A stretch of DNA of 64,000 nt from Candidatus Avelusimicrobium aviculae (GCA_944324655.1 CALUXF010000001.1:1-64000); one strand, 5' to 3'. Counted from the first letter of the stretch, positions 16,838 through 26,379 are shown. Numbers and translations are program-made. Notes: generated by a model not told the origin, from the letters alone.

Positions 16838-17704
16838 TTATGCTTTCCTCTCACCTGATAATATAATGTTTTCCAGCAGACATGCAAGAGTTACCGGCCC
16901 CACTCCGCCCGGAACGGGGGAAACGGGGCAGCCTTTTTCCAACAAAAGCGCGGTTTGCGCGTCCCCGCATAAACCGCCTGCCGGGGTAACATTGGTGGCA
17001 ATGTCTATAATCACGGCGCCGGGCTGGGCCATATCCGCCGTTAATAAGTTGGGTTGCCCTGCCGCGCAGCAGATGAGCTGTTCGTTTTGCAAGGCTTTTT
17101 TTAAATCAGCGGTTTTGGTGTGGCAAATTTTTACCGTGGCGTTTTTGCAGGTTAATAAATGCGCCAGCGGGCGGCCCACGGTGGGGGAACGGCCGATGAC
17201 GGCCGCTTCCATACCCTGCGGGTCTATGCCGTGGTAGTTAAGCAAGCGGATGACCGCCATGGCCGTGCAGGGAACAAAGCCGGGCAGGCGTTCTACGTCC
17301 TGCCACGTTTTGCATAAAAATAAATTGCCCATGTTGACGTAGGACATGCCGTCCACATCTTTTTGCGGGGCCAGCACGCGTTCATAACCGCTGGCGGCCA
17401 GATGCTCCGGCAACGGGCGGGCGATAAGGATAGCGTCTACCTGCGGGTTTTGGGAAGCCTGGGAAAGCATTTCCAAAAATTGGGCGGCCGGGGTAGCGCG
17501 GGATAAAGGAAATACTTGCGCCTGTACGCCGGTTTTGCGCGCGGCCTGCACCTCTTTGTTTAAGTAAACGTAAGCGGCGTAATCGTCCGCGCAGCCGTAA
17601 GCGTAAAGGCTTATCGGGCGGCCCAGTTTTTGTTGCACTTCCTGCGCGCGCTGCGGCAGGTTTTGGCGTATTTGTGCGGCAAGAGTTTTCCCTTCTAAAA
17701 TCAT
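16838..17704 (-). CDS. folD: Methylenetetrahydrofolate dehydrogenase / cyclohydrolase
   Basis: 288 residues. The bifunctional enzyme interconverts 5,10-methylene- and 10-formyl-THF with NADP. Motifs: YAAYVYLNKE with the catalytic Tyr/Lys region, ILIARPLPEHL, and the Rossmann segment AVIGRSPTVGRPLAHLL, ending VSPVPGGVGPVTLACLLEN. Some positions deviate from consensus (YVYLNKE for YVxxK; LIARPLP for LVQLPLP). The ATG at 17704 has no RBS; a TGCTAAAAT element ends 9 bp upstream, suggesting a leaderless mRNA. Confidence 0.95.
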   Translation of the reverse strand: MILEGKTLAAQIRQNLPQRAQEVQQKLGRPISLYAYGCADDYAAYVYLNKEVQAARKTGVQAQVFPLSRATPAAQFLEMLSQASQNPQVDAILIARPLPEHLAASGYERVLAPQKDVDGMSYVNMGNLFLCKTWQDVERLPGFVPCTAMAVIRLLNYHGIDPQGMEAAVIGRSPTVGRPLAHLLTCKNATVKICHTKTADLKKALQNEQLICCAAGQPNLLTADMAQPGAVIIDIATNVTPAGGLCGDAQTALLLEKGCPVSPVPGGVGPVTLACLLENIILSGERKA

Positions 17705-17713
17705 ATATATTCT

Positions 17714-17722
17714 ATTTTAGCA
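17714..17722 (-). promoter_or_regulatory. Extended -10 element of folD
   Basis: TGCTAAAAT on the minus strand, 9 bp before the ATG; transcription should begin at or within a few bases of the start codon. Confidence 0.5.
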
Positions 17723-17745
17723 AATTTCAAGTGTGCTCTATAAAA

Positions 17746-17778
17746 AGCGCCGCACGGAGTTATTCTCCGTGCGGCGCC
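17746..17778 (-). terminator. Terminator of the hpf-lepA operon
   Basis: Long perfect stem GCGCCGCACGGAG / CTCCGTGCGGCGC with a T run on the minus strand, just after lepA. Confidence 0.9.
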
Positions 17779-17799
17779 TGGTCTGAAAAGCAACAGGGG

Positions 17800-19629
17800 T
17801 TATTCCTCACTTATTTTCAACATGGAAACAAACGCTTCCTGCGGAATGTTTAAACTGCCGATGGACTTCATGCGCTTTTTGCCTTCTTTTTGTTTTTCCA
17901 AGAGTTTGCGTTTACGGGTGATGTCTCCGCCGTAACATTTGGCAATTACGTCTTTTCGGAACGCGGGTATGGTTTCCCGGGCCACTATTTTGCCGTTTAC
18001 GGCGGCTTGCACGGCCACTTCAAACTGCTGGCGGCCGATTAATTCTTTCAGCTTGGCGCACAAGGCGCGGCCCAAGGTTTGCGCTTTGTCTTTATGAACC
18101 ACTACGGACAAAGCGTCCACCGGCGTACCGTGAAGCAAAATTTCCATCAGTACCACATTTGCACTTCGGAAACCGGCTACCTCATAGTCAAAAGAAGCGT
18201 ACCCCTTGGAAACGGATTTTAGTTTGTTGTAAAAATCTATAACCATCTCCCCCATGGGCATTTCATATTTTACGATCACGCGCTGGTTGGAAAGGTGGTC
18301 TAAATTCATAAACACGCCGCGTTTTTCTTTTAACAGGGTCATGACTCCGTCCATAAATTCCACCGGGGTAACGATGGTAATGTGAATGACGGGCTCTTTA
18401 ATGTCTAAAATATCCCCGTATGGCGGGAAGTTGGCTGGGTTGTCTATAATTTTATAGCCCGGGTCGTCCGGCGCGTCCGGCAAGGCGGAAAGTTCCTGCG
18501 GGTGCGTTTTGCGCGGGGTGAATTTAACGTGATACACCACGTTGGGCGCGGTGGCGATTAAAGATAAATTAAACTCCCGCTCCAGGCGTTCTTTTACAAT
18601 TTCTATATGCAAAATGCCCATAAACCCCAAGCGAAAACCAAACCCCAGCGCTTTGGAAGTTTCGCTTTGGTAGTGGAAAGAAGAGTCCGACAAATTTAAT
18701 TTTTCCAGCGCGGTACGCAGGAGGGGAAAGTCCGTCGTTTCCACCGGGAAAATGCTGGCAAACACTACAGGTTTGGCGTCTTCATACCCGGGCAGCGGGG
18801 TTTGGGCCGGGCGTTCGGCCAGGGTAACGGTGTCGCCCACTTTTACTTGGTGAATGTCTTTAATGCCGGCTACCAAATAGCCTACTTCGCCCGCGCTTAG
18901 TCTTTCGCCTTTGTGCAACTGTTTGGGCGTCATAAAACCCAGCTCTTCCACTTTGTAAGAAGCGCCGGAAGACATAAAGCGTATGGTTTGGCCCGGTTTT
19001 ACGCTGCCGTCCACCAAGCGCACATACATGATAACGCCGCGGAACGGGTCGTAAAAAGAATCAAAAATAAGCGCGCGCAGGGGGGCGTTTGCGTCCCCGG
19101 ACGGGGCGGGAATATCGGTAATAATGCGGTCCAGCAGGTGCTCAATGCCCAGGCCGGTTTTTGCGCTGACGCGTTCGGCCTCTATCGGCTCGCCCAGAAT
19201 ATCCCACAGTTGTTCTTCGGAGGAGTCCGCGTCCGATTGGGACAAATCCACCTTGTTCATTACCGGGATAATGGTCAACCCCAACTTTTTAGCCAAATGG
19301 GCGTGTGCCACCGTTTGCGCTTCTACCCCTTGGGAAGCGTCCACCAGAAGCAGAACGCCCTCACACGCGCGCAGCGAGCGGGCCACCTCATAAGAAAAAT
19401 CCACATGGCCGGGGGTGTCAATTAAATTTAAAATGTAATCTTTGTATTTAATGCGCACCGCTTTGGCTTTAATGGTAATGCCGCGTTCACGCTCTAAGTC
19501 CATACCGTCTAACAGTTGGGCTTGCATTTTGCGCTTGGGTACGGTGCCGGTGTCTTCCAAAATACGGTCAGAAAGGGTGGTTTTGCCGTGGTCTATGTGG
19601 GCAACTATGGAAAAATTACGAATCTTCAT
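17800..19629 (-). CDS. lepA: Elongation factor 4 (LepA)
   Basis: 609 residues. Ribosomal GTPase that acts on translocation or initiation defects under stress. G1 AHIDHGKTTLSD, switch II DTPGHVDF, NKVD and SAKTG are all present, followed by EF-G-like domains and the LepA-specific C-terminal domain (GGDITRKRKLLEKQKEGKKR). In G1 the residue after Lys is Thr, where many LepA have Ser. Its start overlaps the 3' end of ptsI by 14 bp, making it the last gene of the PTS operon, an unusual partner. Confidence 0.97.
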   Translation of the reverse strand: MKIRNFSIVAHIDHGKTTLSDRILEDTGTVPKRKMQAQLLDGMDLERERGITIKAKAVRIKYKDYILNLIDTPGHVDFSYEVARSLRACEGVLLLVDASQGVEAQTVAHAHLAKKLGLTIIPVMNKVDLSQSDADSSEEQLWDILGEPIEAERVSAKTGLGIEHLLDRIITDIPAPSGDANAPLRALIFDSFYDPFRGVIMYVRLVDGSVKPGQTIRFMSSGASYKVEELGFMTPKQLHKGERLSAGEVGYLVAGIKDIHQVKVGDTVTLAERPAQTPLPGYEDAKPVVFASIFPVETTDFPLLRTALEKLNLSDSSFHYQSETSKALGFGFRLGFMGILHIEIVKERLEREFNLSLIATAPNVVYHVKFTPRKTHPQELSALPDAPDDPGYKIIDNPANFPPYGDILDIKEPVIHITIVTPVEFMDGVMTLLKEKRGVFMNLDHLSNQRVIVKYEMPMGEMVIDFYNKLKSVSKGYASFDYEVAGFRSANVVLMEILLHGTPVDALSVVVHKDKAQTLGRALCAKLKELIGRQQFEVAVQAAVNGKIVARETIPAFRKDVIAKCYGGDITRKRKLLEKQKEGKKRMKSIGSLNIPQEAFVSMLKISEE

Positions 19630-21355
19630 CTTTGTTTTGCTCTATTAAACTGCGTATCTCGTCCGAACTTCCCATCAGCAACGCCGCTTGGGCCATGTCG
19701 GAGCAGATTTCAAAATTTAAATTGCGTATATTGTTTTTAACGCGTAAAAACATACGCGGGGTAACGGAAAGGGCGTCTATTTCCAACCCCAGTAAAAGCG
19801 GCAGCATTTTAGCGTCTGAGGCTAACTCTCCGCAAATGCTTGCTTTCTTGCCGCGTTTGTGCGCGGTTTGGATAATGAGGTTTAACGTGCGGATCACGGC
19901 CGGGTGGCACGGGTCATACATATGGGCCACTTCCTGGTTGACGCGGTCTACCGCTATTAAATATTGTATCAAGTCGTTAGTGCCTATGGAAATAAAATCC
20001 AAGAAACCAATCATCCCGTCCAGCGCCATGGCGGCGGCGGGAACTTCTATCATGGCGCCCAGCGCCACTTTGTTAACGGGTTTTTTACCTTCTTTTTCCA
20101 GCTCTTGCAGGGCCTGGTTAAAGGCGCTTCTTACGTGGCGAACCTCTTCTACGCTTGATACCATGGGTATCATAATGCGTATTTGGGCGGGCACTTCGCA
20201 CGCGGTGCGCAAGATGGCGCGCAGCTGCGTATGCAGAAGTTCCGGGTTTTTAAGCAGCAGCCGTACCCCGCGGCAGCCCATAAATGGGTTTTGTTCTTGG
20301 TCAAATTCGTCCAGCGGAAACTGGGGCATTTTGTCCCCGCCTAAGTCCGCCAGGCGGATGGTGGCGGGGCGCATGTCAAAGCGTTTGGCTACGGACAGAT
20401 ACATGCGGTGCTGGTCTTCCTCGCTGGGTGGGGTGGGGGTATTCATAAATAAAAATTCCGTACGCAGCAGGCCCAGCCCGTCCGTAATTAATTTTTTGTT
20501 TTCTTTGGTGTCGGTGCGGGGGTCATAATTTACAAAAAGTTTTAGCGGGTGTCCGTCCTGCGTGATAACAGGCAAATGGTTAATGGTTTTTAACAGAGCT
20601 TCCGCTTTTTTATTTTCTTTTTGTATCTTTTTGTAATTGGCCAGGGTGTAGCGGTCCGGGTTGATAATCAAGAGGCCGTTGTCCCCGTCTACAATGACAG
20701 TGTCGTCCTTTTGAACCTGTTTGGCCGCGCTGGAGAGCCCCACCACCGCTGGCATTTTAAGGCTTTGGGCTAAAATGGCCGTGTGGCTGGTTTTTCCGCC
20801 TACGTCCGTGCAGAACCCCAGCACCTGGTTTTCCTGCAGGTTAATGGTGTCTGACGGATAGAGCGTATGCGCTATTAAAACGGACGGTTTTTTGATAGAG
20901 GCCAAAAATTCGCCTTTGTCAGCCTCTAAATTTTTAGCCAGGCGCTTGCCTACGTCAAATACGTCGTTGCGGCGTTCTTTAAAAAAAGGGTCTTCTATTT
21001 TTTCAAAACTGGCGGCTAATTCCTGCAAGGTTAAAAATACGGCGGCTTGCGCGCTTAGGTGTTCGTCTTTTATTTTTTTGCGTACGGAATCATACAGGCT
21101 GGGGTCTTGTAAAATCAGCTTATGGGTGGACATCAGCTGGGCGTATTCCTGCCCCAAAGTGGCCAGAACTTTCTTTTCACAGCTGTCTAGCTCGCGCATG
21201 GTTTTATCCATGGCGGTTTTCATTTTGGAAAGTTCCGCTTTTACTTCGGTTGGGTCTATGTATTGGCGGGTGACGGCAAACGAATCCCCCGGCAGTATCA
21301 CCGCCGGGCCGATAGCCACACCGGGGCTTGCGCCCACCCCTTTTAATACAAACAT
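19616..21355 (-). CDS. ptsI: PTS enzyme I (PEP-protein phosphotransferase)
   Basis: 579 residues from the ATG at 21355 (RBS AAAGGGG; begins MFVLKGVGASPG as in other EIs). EI autophosphorylates from PEP and passes the phosphate to HPr. The phosphorylated His is in GGKTSHTAILAQ (~190), the PEP-binding barrel has LLRTEFLFM and GCRGVRLLLK, and the active-site Cys is in ASICGELASD (~500). Preceded by HPr with a 10-bp gap and overlapping lepA at its 3' end. Confidence 0.96.
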   Translation of the reverse strand: MFVLKGVGASPGVAIGPAVILPGDSFAVTRQYIDPTEVKAELSKMKTAMDKTMRELDSCEKKVLATLGQEYAQLMSTHKLILQDPSLYDSVRKKIKDEHLSAQAAVFLTLQELAASFEKIEDPFFKERRNDVFDVGKRLAKNLEADKGEFLASIKKPSVLIAHTLYPSDTINLQENQVLGFCTDVGGKTSHTAILAQSLKMPAVVGLSSAAKQVQKDDTVIVDGDNGLLIINPDRYTLANYKKIQKENKKAEALLKTINHLPVITQDGHPLKLFVNYDPRTDTKENKKLITDGLGLLRTEFLFMNTPTPPSEEDQHRMYLSVAKRFDMRPATIRLADLGGDKMPQFPLDEFDQEQNPFMGCRGVRLLLKNPELLHTQLRAILRTACEVPAQIRIMIPMVSSVEEVRHVRSAFNQALQELEKEGKKPVNKVALGAMIEVPAAAMALDGMIGFLDFISIGTNDLIQYLIAVDRVNQEVAHMYDPCHPAVIRTLNLIIQTAHKRGKKASICGELASDAKMLPLLLGLEIDALSVTPRMFLRVKNNIRNLNFEICSDMAQAALLMGSSDEIRSLIEQNKDEDS

Positions 21356-21365
21356 GTTTTCCCCT

Positions 21366-21635
21366 TTAGAAATCTTCGTTAAATTTATTGTTAAAAAGTT
21401 CGGCAATGGCGTCTGCCGCTTGGCGTTCGTCCTCCCCGTCCGTGGTTAAACGGACGGACGAGCCGTATTCCGCCGCCAGCATCATAACGCCCATAATGCT
21501 TTTGGCGTTTACTTCCACGTCGTCTTTAGCTATTTTTACTTCACAAGAAAATTCCCCGGCTTTTTGGGCAATCATAGCCGCCGGCCTGGCGTGCAGCCCC
21601 AGCCGATTGGAAATTTTGATGTCTTTTTTTATCAC
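21366..21635 (-). CDS. ptsH: Phosphocarrier protein HPr
   Basis: 89 residues. His15 in LGLHARPA is the site phosphorylated by EI; Ser46 in NAKSIMGVMML is the regulatory site phosphorylated by HPr kinase, whose gene is in this operon. HPr thus links sugar transport with Ser46-dependent control. It lies between the EIID and EI genes. No CcpA-type regulator is visible here, so the output of Ser46-P is unknown. Confidence 0.96.
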   Translation of the reverse strand: MIKKDIKISNRLGLHARPAAMIAQKAGEFSCEVKIAKDDVEVNAKSIMGVMMLAAEYGSSVRLTTDGEDERQAADAIAELFNNKFNEDF

Positions 21636-21650
21636 CTGTTTTACCCCTTG

Positions 21651-22472
21651 TTATAAGTAACACGCAATACTAAAAATTATTACCGCCGCTATATATACAT
21701 ACATATTGGGTACTTTTAATTTGCGGGTTAGAAAGCTGATCATTACAAAAAATAAAACCAATACGGCGCGGGTAATGAAATATAAATTTAGCTCTATTTC
21801 TTTAAAATAATGGTATACGCCGAACAAAATCAGCCCGGCGGTTAAAATAAGACCGATGTGTTTGGCGTAGTAAATGGTTTTGTTCCAGTCAAATTTGGTA
21901 AGGCCGAAGCAGGTTTTTTCATCGGAATTATAGGCGATGGTGATCCCCTGCCATTTCACAAACAAGGCCACGCTGTTATATACAAAAAACGCCACCGCCC
22001 CCGCGCAAAGCGCGTCAAACACCAGCGGGTTCTCCAGCAGTTCTATTTCAAAAAAGTTTACGCCCAAACACAGCCAAATAAAAATGGCAAGCAAAAGCGT
22101 CAGCGGTTTGAGTGTCCCCCAAAAAAGCCGGTCCCCAATGGAGGCGGCCGTAATGGATAAGCCCCTGCGCGCGGCAGTCCATTCCGTTACTTGTTCTTTA
22201 AAATCTGTAACGGATTTAGCCTGCGCCACGGCTTCTTCTTTCTTGGCTAGGGCCCCTATGCAAAAGGACGCCATCACCGGCTGGGTGTTAAAATTGTCCA
22301 AATACCGCGTGATTACCGCCGGAAGGGCCTCTTGGTCCTGTTTATAGAGCTTGCGTAAAAACGGCAGCATAATAAACGTAAGGCCCACATTTTGGTATTT
22401 CACAAAATTCCAGCCGGTTTGCAAGAAAAACGAGCGTAAAAACAAGCGTAAATGCATGGAGAAATTCATCAT
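21651..22472 (-). CDS. PTS mannose/fructose/sorbose family EIID
   Basis: 273 residues. The N-terminal part has the EIID pattern (LRLFLRSFFLQTGWNFVKYQNVGLTF...LRKLYK and YLDNFNTQP with GALAKKEE), then several membrane helices in the C-terminal half. With EIIC it forms the sugar channel. RBS upstream. It lies 7 bp downstream of EIIC. Sugar specificity (mannose, glucose, glucosamine and so on) cannot be read from sequence. Confidence 0.92.
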   Translation of the reverse strand: MMNFSMHLRLFLRSFFLQTGWNFVKYQNVGLTFIMLPFLRKLYKQDQEALPAVITRYLDNFNTQPVMASFCIGALAKKEEAVAQAKSVTDFKEQVTEWTAARRGLSITAASIGDRLFWGTLKPLTLLLAIFIWLCLGVNFFEIELLENPLVFDALCAGAVAFFVYNSVALFVKWQGITIAYNSDEKTCFGLTKFDWNKTIYYAKHIGLILTAGLILFGVYHYFKEIELNLYFITRAVLVLFFVMISFLTRKLKVPNMYVYIAAVIIFSIACYL

Positions 22473-22478
22473 AGGAGG

Positions 22479-23084
22479 TTACCTCGTTTTCAAGCGGAAA
22501 GCCGGAATTAAAGTAGCCAGACCGATCCACGGCACCGCCATATACGCAAATTTAAACGCGGCGTACATTTTTAACGGGATGTAGGCCACGATGTTGTACA
22601 TTAATTGGGTGCAAATCCAGGCGCAAACGGAAATAAAAATTAAATTAAGCAAGAATGCCGATACAATAAGCATAATCACCGTACGGGAAAACGCCCCCGG
22701 GCGCGCGGTGGCGTTTTTTTCTAAAAACACCATCCATTTAAAACGGGCTTTGCGCATCCATTTGTCCAGCTGCCCGTAGGCTATGCCCGCGATAACGCCC
22801 AGAAAGAAACCAAAATACAGCTCTATTCCCAGGGAATACAAAATCATGGGGATGGCCGCGCACATCACGCCGCTGGGGGGGATAATGCCCCCTAACGGGG
22901 AAATGTCGGCAAATAAAAGTTCGGTAAACACGCCTACTTGAATGCCCGCCATAATGTCCCCCGTAATGAGCCCAAACACGGGGCCGGCGATAATAGGCCG
23001 GGAAAAAGAAAGCTGCCCTACGTATGTAGTGTCCAGCTCCAGCAATGCGGCTAAAATGCAAAGAATAACGATGGCTGTGGTCAT
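22479..23084 (-). CDS. PTS mannose/sorbose family EIIC
   Basis: 201 residues, hydrophobic. Starts within the EIIB stop (ATGA overlap). Typical EIIC features: ALLELDTTYVGQLSFSRPIIAGPVFGLITGD, the FADISPLGGIIPPS loop, and a C-terminal domain ending KTR. It is shorter than the ~250-residue EIIC of enterobacteria. Forms the inner-membrane permease with EIID. Confidence 0.9.
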   Translation of the reverse strand: MTTAIVILCILAALLELDTTYVGQLSFSRPIIAGPVFGLITGDIMAGIQVGVFTELLFADISPLGGIIPPSGVMCAAIPMILYSLGIELYFGFFLGVIAGIAYGQLDKWMRKARFKWMVFLEKNATARPGAFSRTVIMLIVSAFLLNLIFISVCAWICTQLMYNIVAYIPLKMYAAFKFAYMAVPWIGLATLIPAFRLKTR

Positions 23085-23548
23085 GGAATGACTCCTTCCA
23101 GCGAGATGGACTTGGCATTCGGCACCGCGCGGGTTTCTATGTTTAACCCCAATGTCTTGAAAATGGAAAGAAGGCGTTTGTCTTGGTCATCTAAAAAAAC
23201 ATTATCGTCCAGCTTTTGCGCGCCTTTTTTGAAATGCATGCCGCCTATATTGAGGGATTTTACTTTTAGTCCGTCTTCCAATAGCGGCATAATGTCCTGC
23301 AGGGAAGCCGCCAGCAAAAAAATGTTTTTAGTGGAATTTTCTATATATTGTTTGCAGCGGTTGCTTTCCAGTATGGTCAGCTCGTATTCATACGGCAAAC
23401 ACAGCCGCAGCAACCCTGTGTTGACGAGCTCTTTCCCTTTCCCGGTACACGGGATGAGGATTTCGTCCACATTCAGTTCCGGCAGCCAAGCTTGCACGAT
23501 TTGCCCGTGGATTAACCGGTCATCCACGCGCGCGAATACAATAGGCAT
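23081..23548 (-). CDS. PTS mannose family EIIB
   Basis: 155 residues. The phosphorylated His14 is in RVDDRLIHGQIVQAWLPEL, the family signature. A soluble domain that takes phosphate from EIIA and gives it to the incoming sugar. Overlaps EIIA by one base and EIIC by 4 bp. Separate EIIA and EIIB polypeptides, rather than the fused ManX form. Confidence 0.94.
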   Translation of the reverse strand: MPIVFARVDDRLIHGQIVQAWLPELNVDEILIPCTGKGKELVNTGLLRLCLPYEYELTILESNRCKQYIENSTKNIFLLAASLQDIMPLLEDGLKVKSLNIGGMHFKKGAQKLDDNVFLDDQDKRLLSIFKTLGLNIETRAVPNAKSISLEGVIP

Positions 23549-23952
23549 TATAATCCTTTAATTAACAGTTCCGTTGCGTTAATGACGGCGCGTTTCCCGT
23601 CCGCCTCTATTTTTTCAGCCAGTTCTTTGGCGGAAAGTTTTTTGCGGTTGTTTACCGCCGTTAACAGCATGCTTAAGTTCAACCCCGTAATGACATTGCA
23701 TTTAGGGTTGTCTTTGCTGGCGGTAAGGGATATATTGGTGGCGCTGCCGCCAAAAATATCGGTTAAAATAACGGCTCCTTCCGGGCTGTCTTTTAACAGG
23801 TCTTTTAGTTTGGAGGATTCTTTTTCCACCGAAGAGGCCGCCGTAATGGACAACGTTTCAAAATCTTCCGGCGTTTTGCCTATGATTTGAGAAGTTGTGT
23901 TTAACAGCTCTTGGGCTAAATTGCCATGGGTAACTAAAATAATTTTTACCAT
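23548..23952 (-). CDS. PTS mannose family EIIA
   Basis: 134 residues. His9 in ILVTHGNLAQELL is the phosphoacceptor from HPr; ILTDIFGGSATN is the second conserved block. Soluble. It lies 2 bp after rapZ and couples general PTS flow to this permease. Confidence 0.94.
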   Translation of the reverse strand: MVKIILVTHGNLAQELLNTTSQIIGKTPEDFETLSITAASSVEKESSKLKDLLKDSPEGAVILTDIFGGSATNISLTASKDNPKCNVITGLNLSMLLTAVNNRKKLSAKELAEKIEADGKRAVINATELLIKGL

Positions 23953-23954
23953 AG

Positions 23955-24809
23955 TTAAAGTCCTATATCCCTGTGAAATTCGGAAGCGGTAAGCCCGGCT
24001 TTTCTGAGCCGTTCCGCCAGTTCATGGGCCATAAATACGCTGCGGTGTTTGCCTCCCGTACAACCCATGGCTATGGTCAGGTAGCTTTTTCCTTCCTTTA
24101 TATATTTTGGTATCAAATATTTGATAAGTTCCGCAAATTTTTCCGCAAATTCTTTGGTTTCTTTGAAAGATAAAATATAGTCTTGCACGGGTTTGTCCAA
24201 CCCGGTTTTCTCCTTTAACTCCGGCACATAATACGGGTTGGGCAGAAAGCGCACGTCCATCACGATATCGCAATCTTTTAAAATGCCGTGTTTAAAACCA
24301 AAAGACACCACGGAAATCTGCATGTCTCCTTCCCTTTTGGATTCCAGCAAAATGGAAAGTTTTTCTTTTAATTCCCCCAATTTTAAATCAGACGTATCTA
24401 TTACTTTGTCCGCCAGAATTTGAATGGGGGACAAGATTTCCCGTTCGTGGGCGATGGCCGCCGCCAATTTTTTATGAAGGGGGTGTTTGTGCTTGGTTTC
24501 TGAGAAACGGCGTATGAGGCATTCGTCCGCCGCGTCTAAAAAAATTACCTTGGGGGCAAAGTCGTTGCGGCCCAGCGCTTGCAGCATTTTGGGCATGTCT
24601 TTTAGGCTTTCCCCCTCACGCACGTCTATACCCAGAGCGATGTTTTGTAAATCTTCGCGCCCCAAAACGTATTTAATAAAATCTCTAAACAGAGCCAAAG
24701 GCAGGTTGTCTACGCAATAGAAACCAAAATCCCCAAAAATTTTAAGCGCTTGGGATTTGCCTGCCCCGCTCATGCCGGTAATAATAAAAAGTTTGCGTTT
24801 ATTTGTCAT
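23955..24809 (-). CDS. rapZ: RapZ/YvcJ-family nucleotide-binding RNase adaptor
   Basis: 284 residues. Walker A GMSGAGKS at ~13-20, CVDNLP nearby, and the conserved C-terminal ligand-binding [10 protein letters not shown]. In enterobacteria RapZ senses glucosamine-6-phosphate and steers RNase E to GlmZ; in Firmicutes YvcJ is a GTPase. Adjacent to hprK and PTS genes as in many phyla, pointing to a role in amino-sugar or PTS signalling. Overlaps hprK by 11 bp. Confidence 0.94.
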   Translation of the reverse strand: MTNKRKLFIITGMSGAGKSQALKIFGDFGFYCVDNLPLALFRDFIKYVLGREDLQNIALGIDVREGESLKDMPKMLQALGRNDFAPKVIFLDAADECLIRRFSETKHKHPLHKKLAAAIAHEREILSPIQILADKVIDTSDLKLGELKEKLSILLESKREGDMQISVVSFGFKHGILKDCDIVMDVRFLPNPYYVPELKEKTGLDKPVQDYILSFKETKEFAEKFAELIKYLIPKYIKEGKSYLTIAMGCTGGKHRSVFMAHELAERLRKAGLTASEFHRDIGL

Positions 24810-25728
24810 GTTCTTGCGCCGTTTTTTTCATGCGGTCCAGAATTTTTTGGCTAAATTCTTTGGCCGAGAATATCCCCTGTGATTTTAACCGCTGGTTTAA
24901 AGCGGCCACTTCTATCAGCACCGCCAGGTTGCGCCCCGGGGTTACCGGCAGCGTCATGGACGGTACATCTACCCCTAAAATGGTGGTGGTGTTTTGTTCT
25001 ACGCCCAGCCGGTCCAGCCCGTTTTTCTGCGGCGGAGTGAGGACCACTTCCAACTCAATATTCATTTCATCCAGCGTGGAACCTACCCCAAACAACAGTT
25101 CCACGTCAATAATACCCAGCCCGCGCACTTCCATATAATGTTTTAACATAGCCGGGCAGGAGCCCACTAAAAAGCGCCCCCAGCGGGCTTGCACTTCCAC
25201 CACGTCATCGGCTACTAAAATATGTCCGCGTTTGATGAGTTCCAAGGCGCATTCGCTCTTGCCAATGCCCGCCCCGCCGCGGATTAACACCCCTATGCCG
25301 CTTACTCCCACCAGTACCCCGTGAATATGCGTAACGGGGGAAAGTTTTTCATCCAAAAATAAGGAAAACTCCGACATAAAAGCCGAAGAATCCATTGTGG
25401 TCTTAAGTAAGGGAACGTCCGCGCTGAGGCAGGCTTTCTTTACCGCGGGGAGCGGGTCCAAATCCGCCGCCATAATAACGCAGGGCACATTGCCCTCGCT
25501 AAGCATTTTGGTGATGTTGTTTCTTAATTTGGTTTTATTTTCCCGAAGGCAGTAAGCGTGTTCCCCGCGGCCGAATACTTGAACGGAATTGGCGCGGAAA
25601 TTATCCAAATGCCCGCACAAAGCCAGCCCCGGGCGGTTTACGCTGGTGTGCGTAATTTCCCGGTGGATATATCTTTTCCCGCAGACCAGCTCCAGGTTAA
25701 GGCGTTTAACCTGGAGCAGTTCTGACAC
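24799..25728 (-). CDS. hprK: HPr kinase/phosphorylase
   Basis: Phosphorylates and dephosphorylates HPr Ser46. Walker [10 protein letters not shown], catalytic VADDVVEVQ, and the signature [15 protein letters not shown]. The coordinates use the GTG at 25728 (309 residues), but that codon has no RBS. In frame, 27 bases upstream, an ATA at 25753-25755 sits 7 bases after GGGAGG (25763-25768); starting there adds nine residues, including the conserved TKSVTV strand of HprK N-termini. The true start is therefore probably ATA, giving 318 residues. A TAG at 25771-25773 blocks further extension. Confidence 0.94.
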   Translation of the reverse strand: MSELLQVKRLNLELVCGKRYIHREITHTSVNRPGLALCGHLDNFRANSVQVFGRGEHAYCLRENKTKLRNNITKMLSEGNVPCVIMAADLDPLPAVKKACLSADVPLLKTTMDSSAFMSEFSLFLDEKLSPVTHIHGVLVGVSGIGVLIRGGAGIGKSECALELIKRGHILVADDVVEVQARWGRFLVGSCPAMLKHYMEVRGLGIIDVELLFGVGSTLDEMNIELEVVLTPPQKNGLDRLGVEQNTTTILGVDVPSMTLPVTPGRNLAVLIEVAALNQRLKSQGIFSAKEFSQKILDRMKKTAQEHDK

Positions 25729-25762
25729 GGTGACTGATTTGGTAAATTCCGCTATAACTCCG

Positions 25763-25768
25763 CCTCCC
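25763..25768 (-). promoter_or_regulatory. RBS that favours an ATA start for hprK
   Basis: GGGAGG on the minus strand, 7 bases before ATA (25753-25755); the only canonical start (GTG 25728) is 34 bases from it. Confidence 0.55.
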
Positions 25769-25781
25769 GGCTAATACCGGT

Positions 25782-26336
25782 TTATTTCTTTTTGATGGGT
25801 TTAATTAAGCCGTAGGTTCCGTCCAACCGTTTAAAAATCAGGTTGATTTGTTTGGAATCTTCGTCTAGGAACATCCAGAAAGAATACCCCAGGCGTTCCA
25901 TTTCATAGGCGGCGTCTTCCGGATTCATGGGAGAAACTTCCACCTGTTTGATGACGGAGAATTTTACATCGTTCTGGGAAATCATCATGTGTTCCGCAAA
26001 CGGGTTGATTTCCGCCACTTCTTTTACGGATTTTTTGGCTACTTTGCGGGCTTTGGCTTTGCTTTTTACTTTTTTAGCTTGGCCTTCCACTTTAATGGCG
26101 GCCGCGTCAATGGCTTTATAGAGGTTGCTTTCCACCGCGCTGGCGGTTAAAGTGGTTTTGGCGCCGGTATGTACAATAATTTCCGCGCGTTGGTTGATTT
26201 TCTTTTCCACGGAAATCAATACTTGGGCGGAAACGATATTGTCAAAAAAGTTTTCAATCTTGCTGACGCGGGTATTGATAAACTCTTTAATAGCAGGCGT
26301 CAGTTTGATATTTTTAGCGGTAATTTTGATATCCAT
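25782..26336 (-). CDS. hpf: Long-form ribosome hibernation promoting factor
   Basis: 184 residues. The N-terminal ~100 residues are the HPF/RaiA fold that occupies the A and P sites of idle 30S subunits (MDIKITAKNIKLTPAIKEFINTRV begins here). A basic linker follows (KKVKSKAKARKVAKK), then a ~55-residue dimerisation domain (EDAAYEMERLGYSFWMFLDED). The long form makes 100S dimers without RMF. RBS GGAGG. First gene of the hprK-PTS operon. Confidence 0.95.
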   Translation of the reverse strand: MDIKITAKNIKLTPAIKEFINTRVSKIENFFDNIVSAQVLISVEKKINQRAEIIVHTGAKTTLTASAVESNLYKAIDAAAIKVEGQAKKVKSKAKARKVAKKSVKEVAEINPFAEHMMISQNDVKFSVIKQVEVSPMNPEDAAYEMERLGYSFWMFLDEDSKQINLIFKRLDGTYGLIKPIKKK

Positions 26337-26379
26337 AAAATGCCTCCGTATGTCTGTTACGAGTTATCCCCGTATAGTA

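Noticed and set aside
19632-20528. Open frame of ~300 codons opposite ptsI
   Set aside because: Shadow of the well-conserved EI gene.
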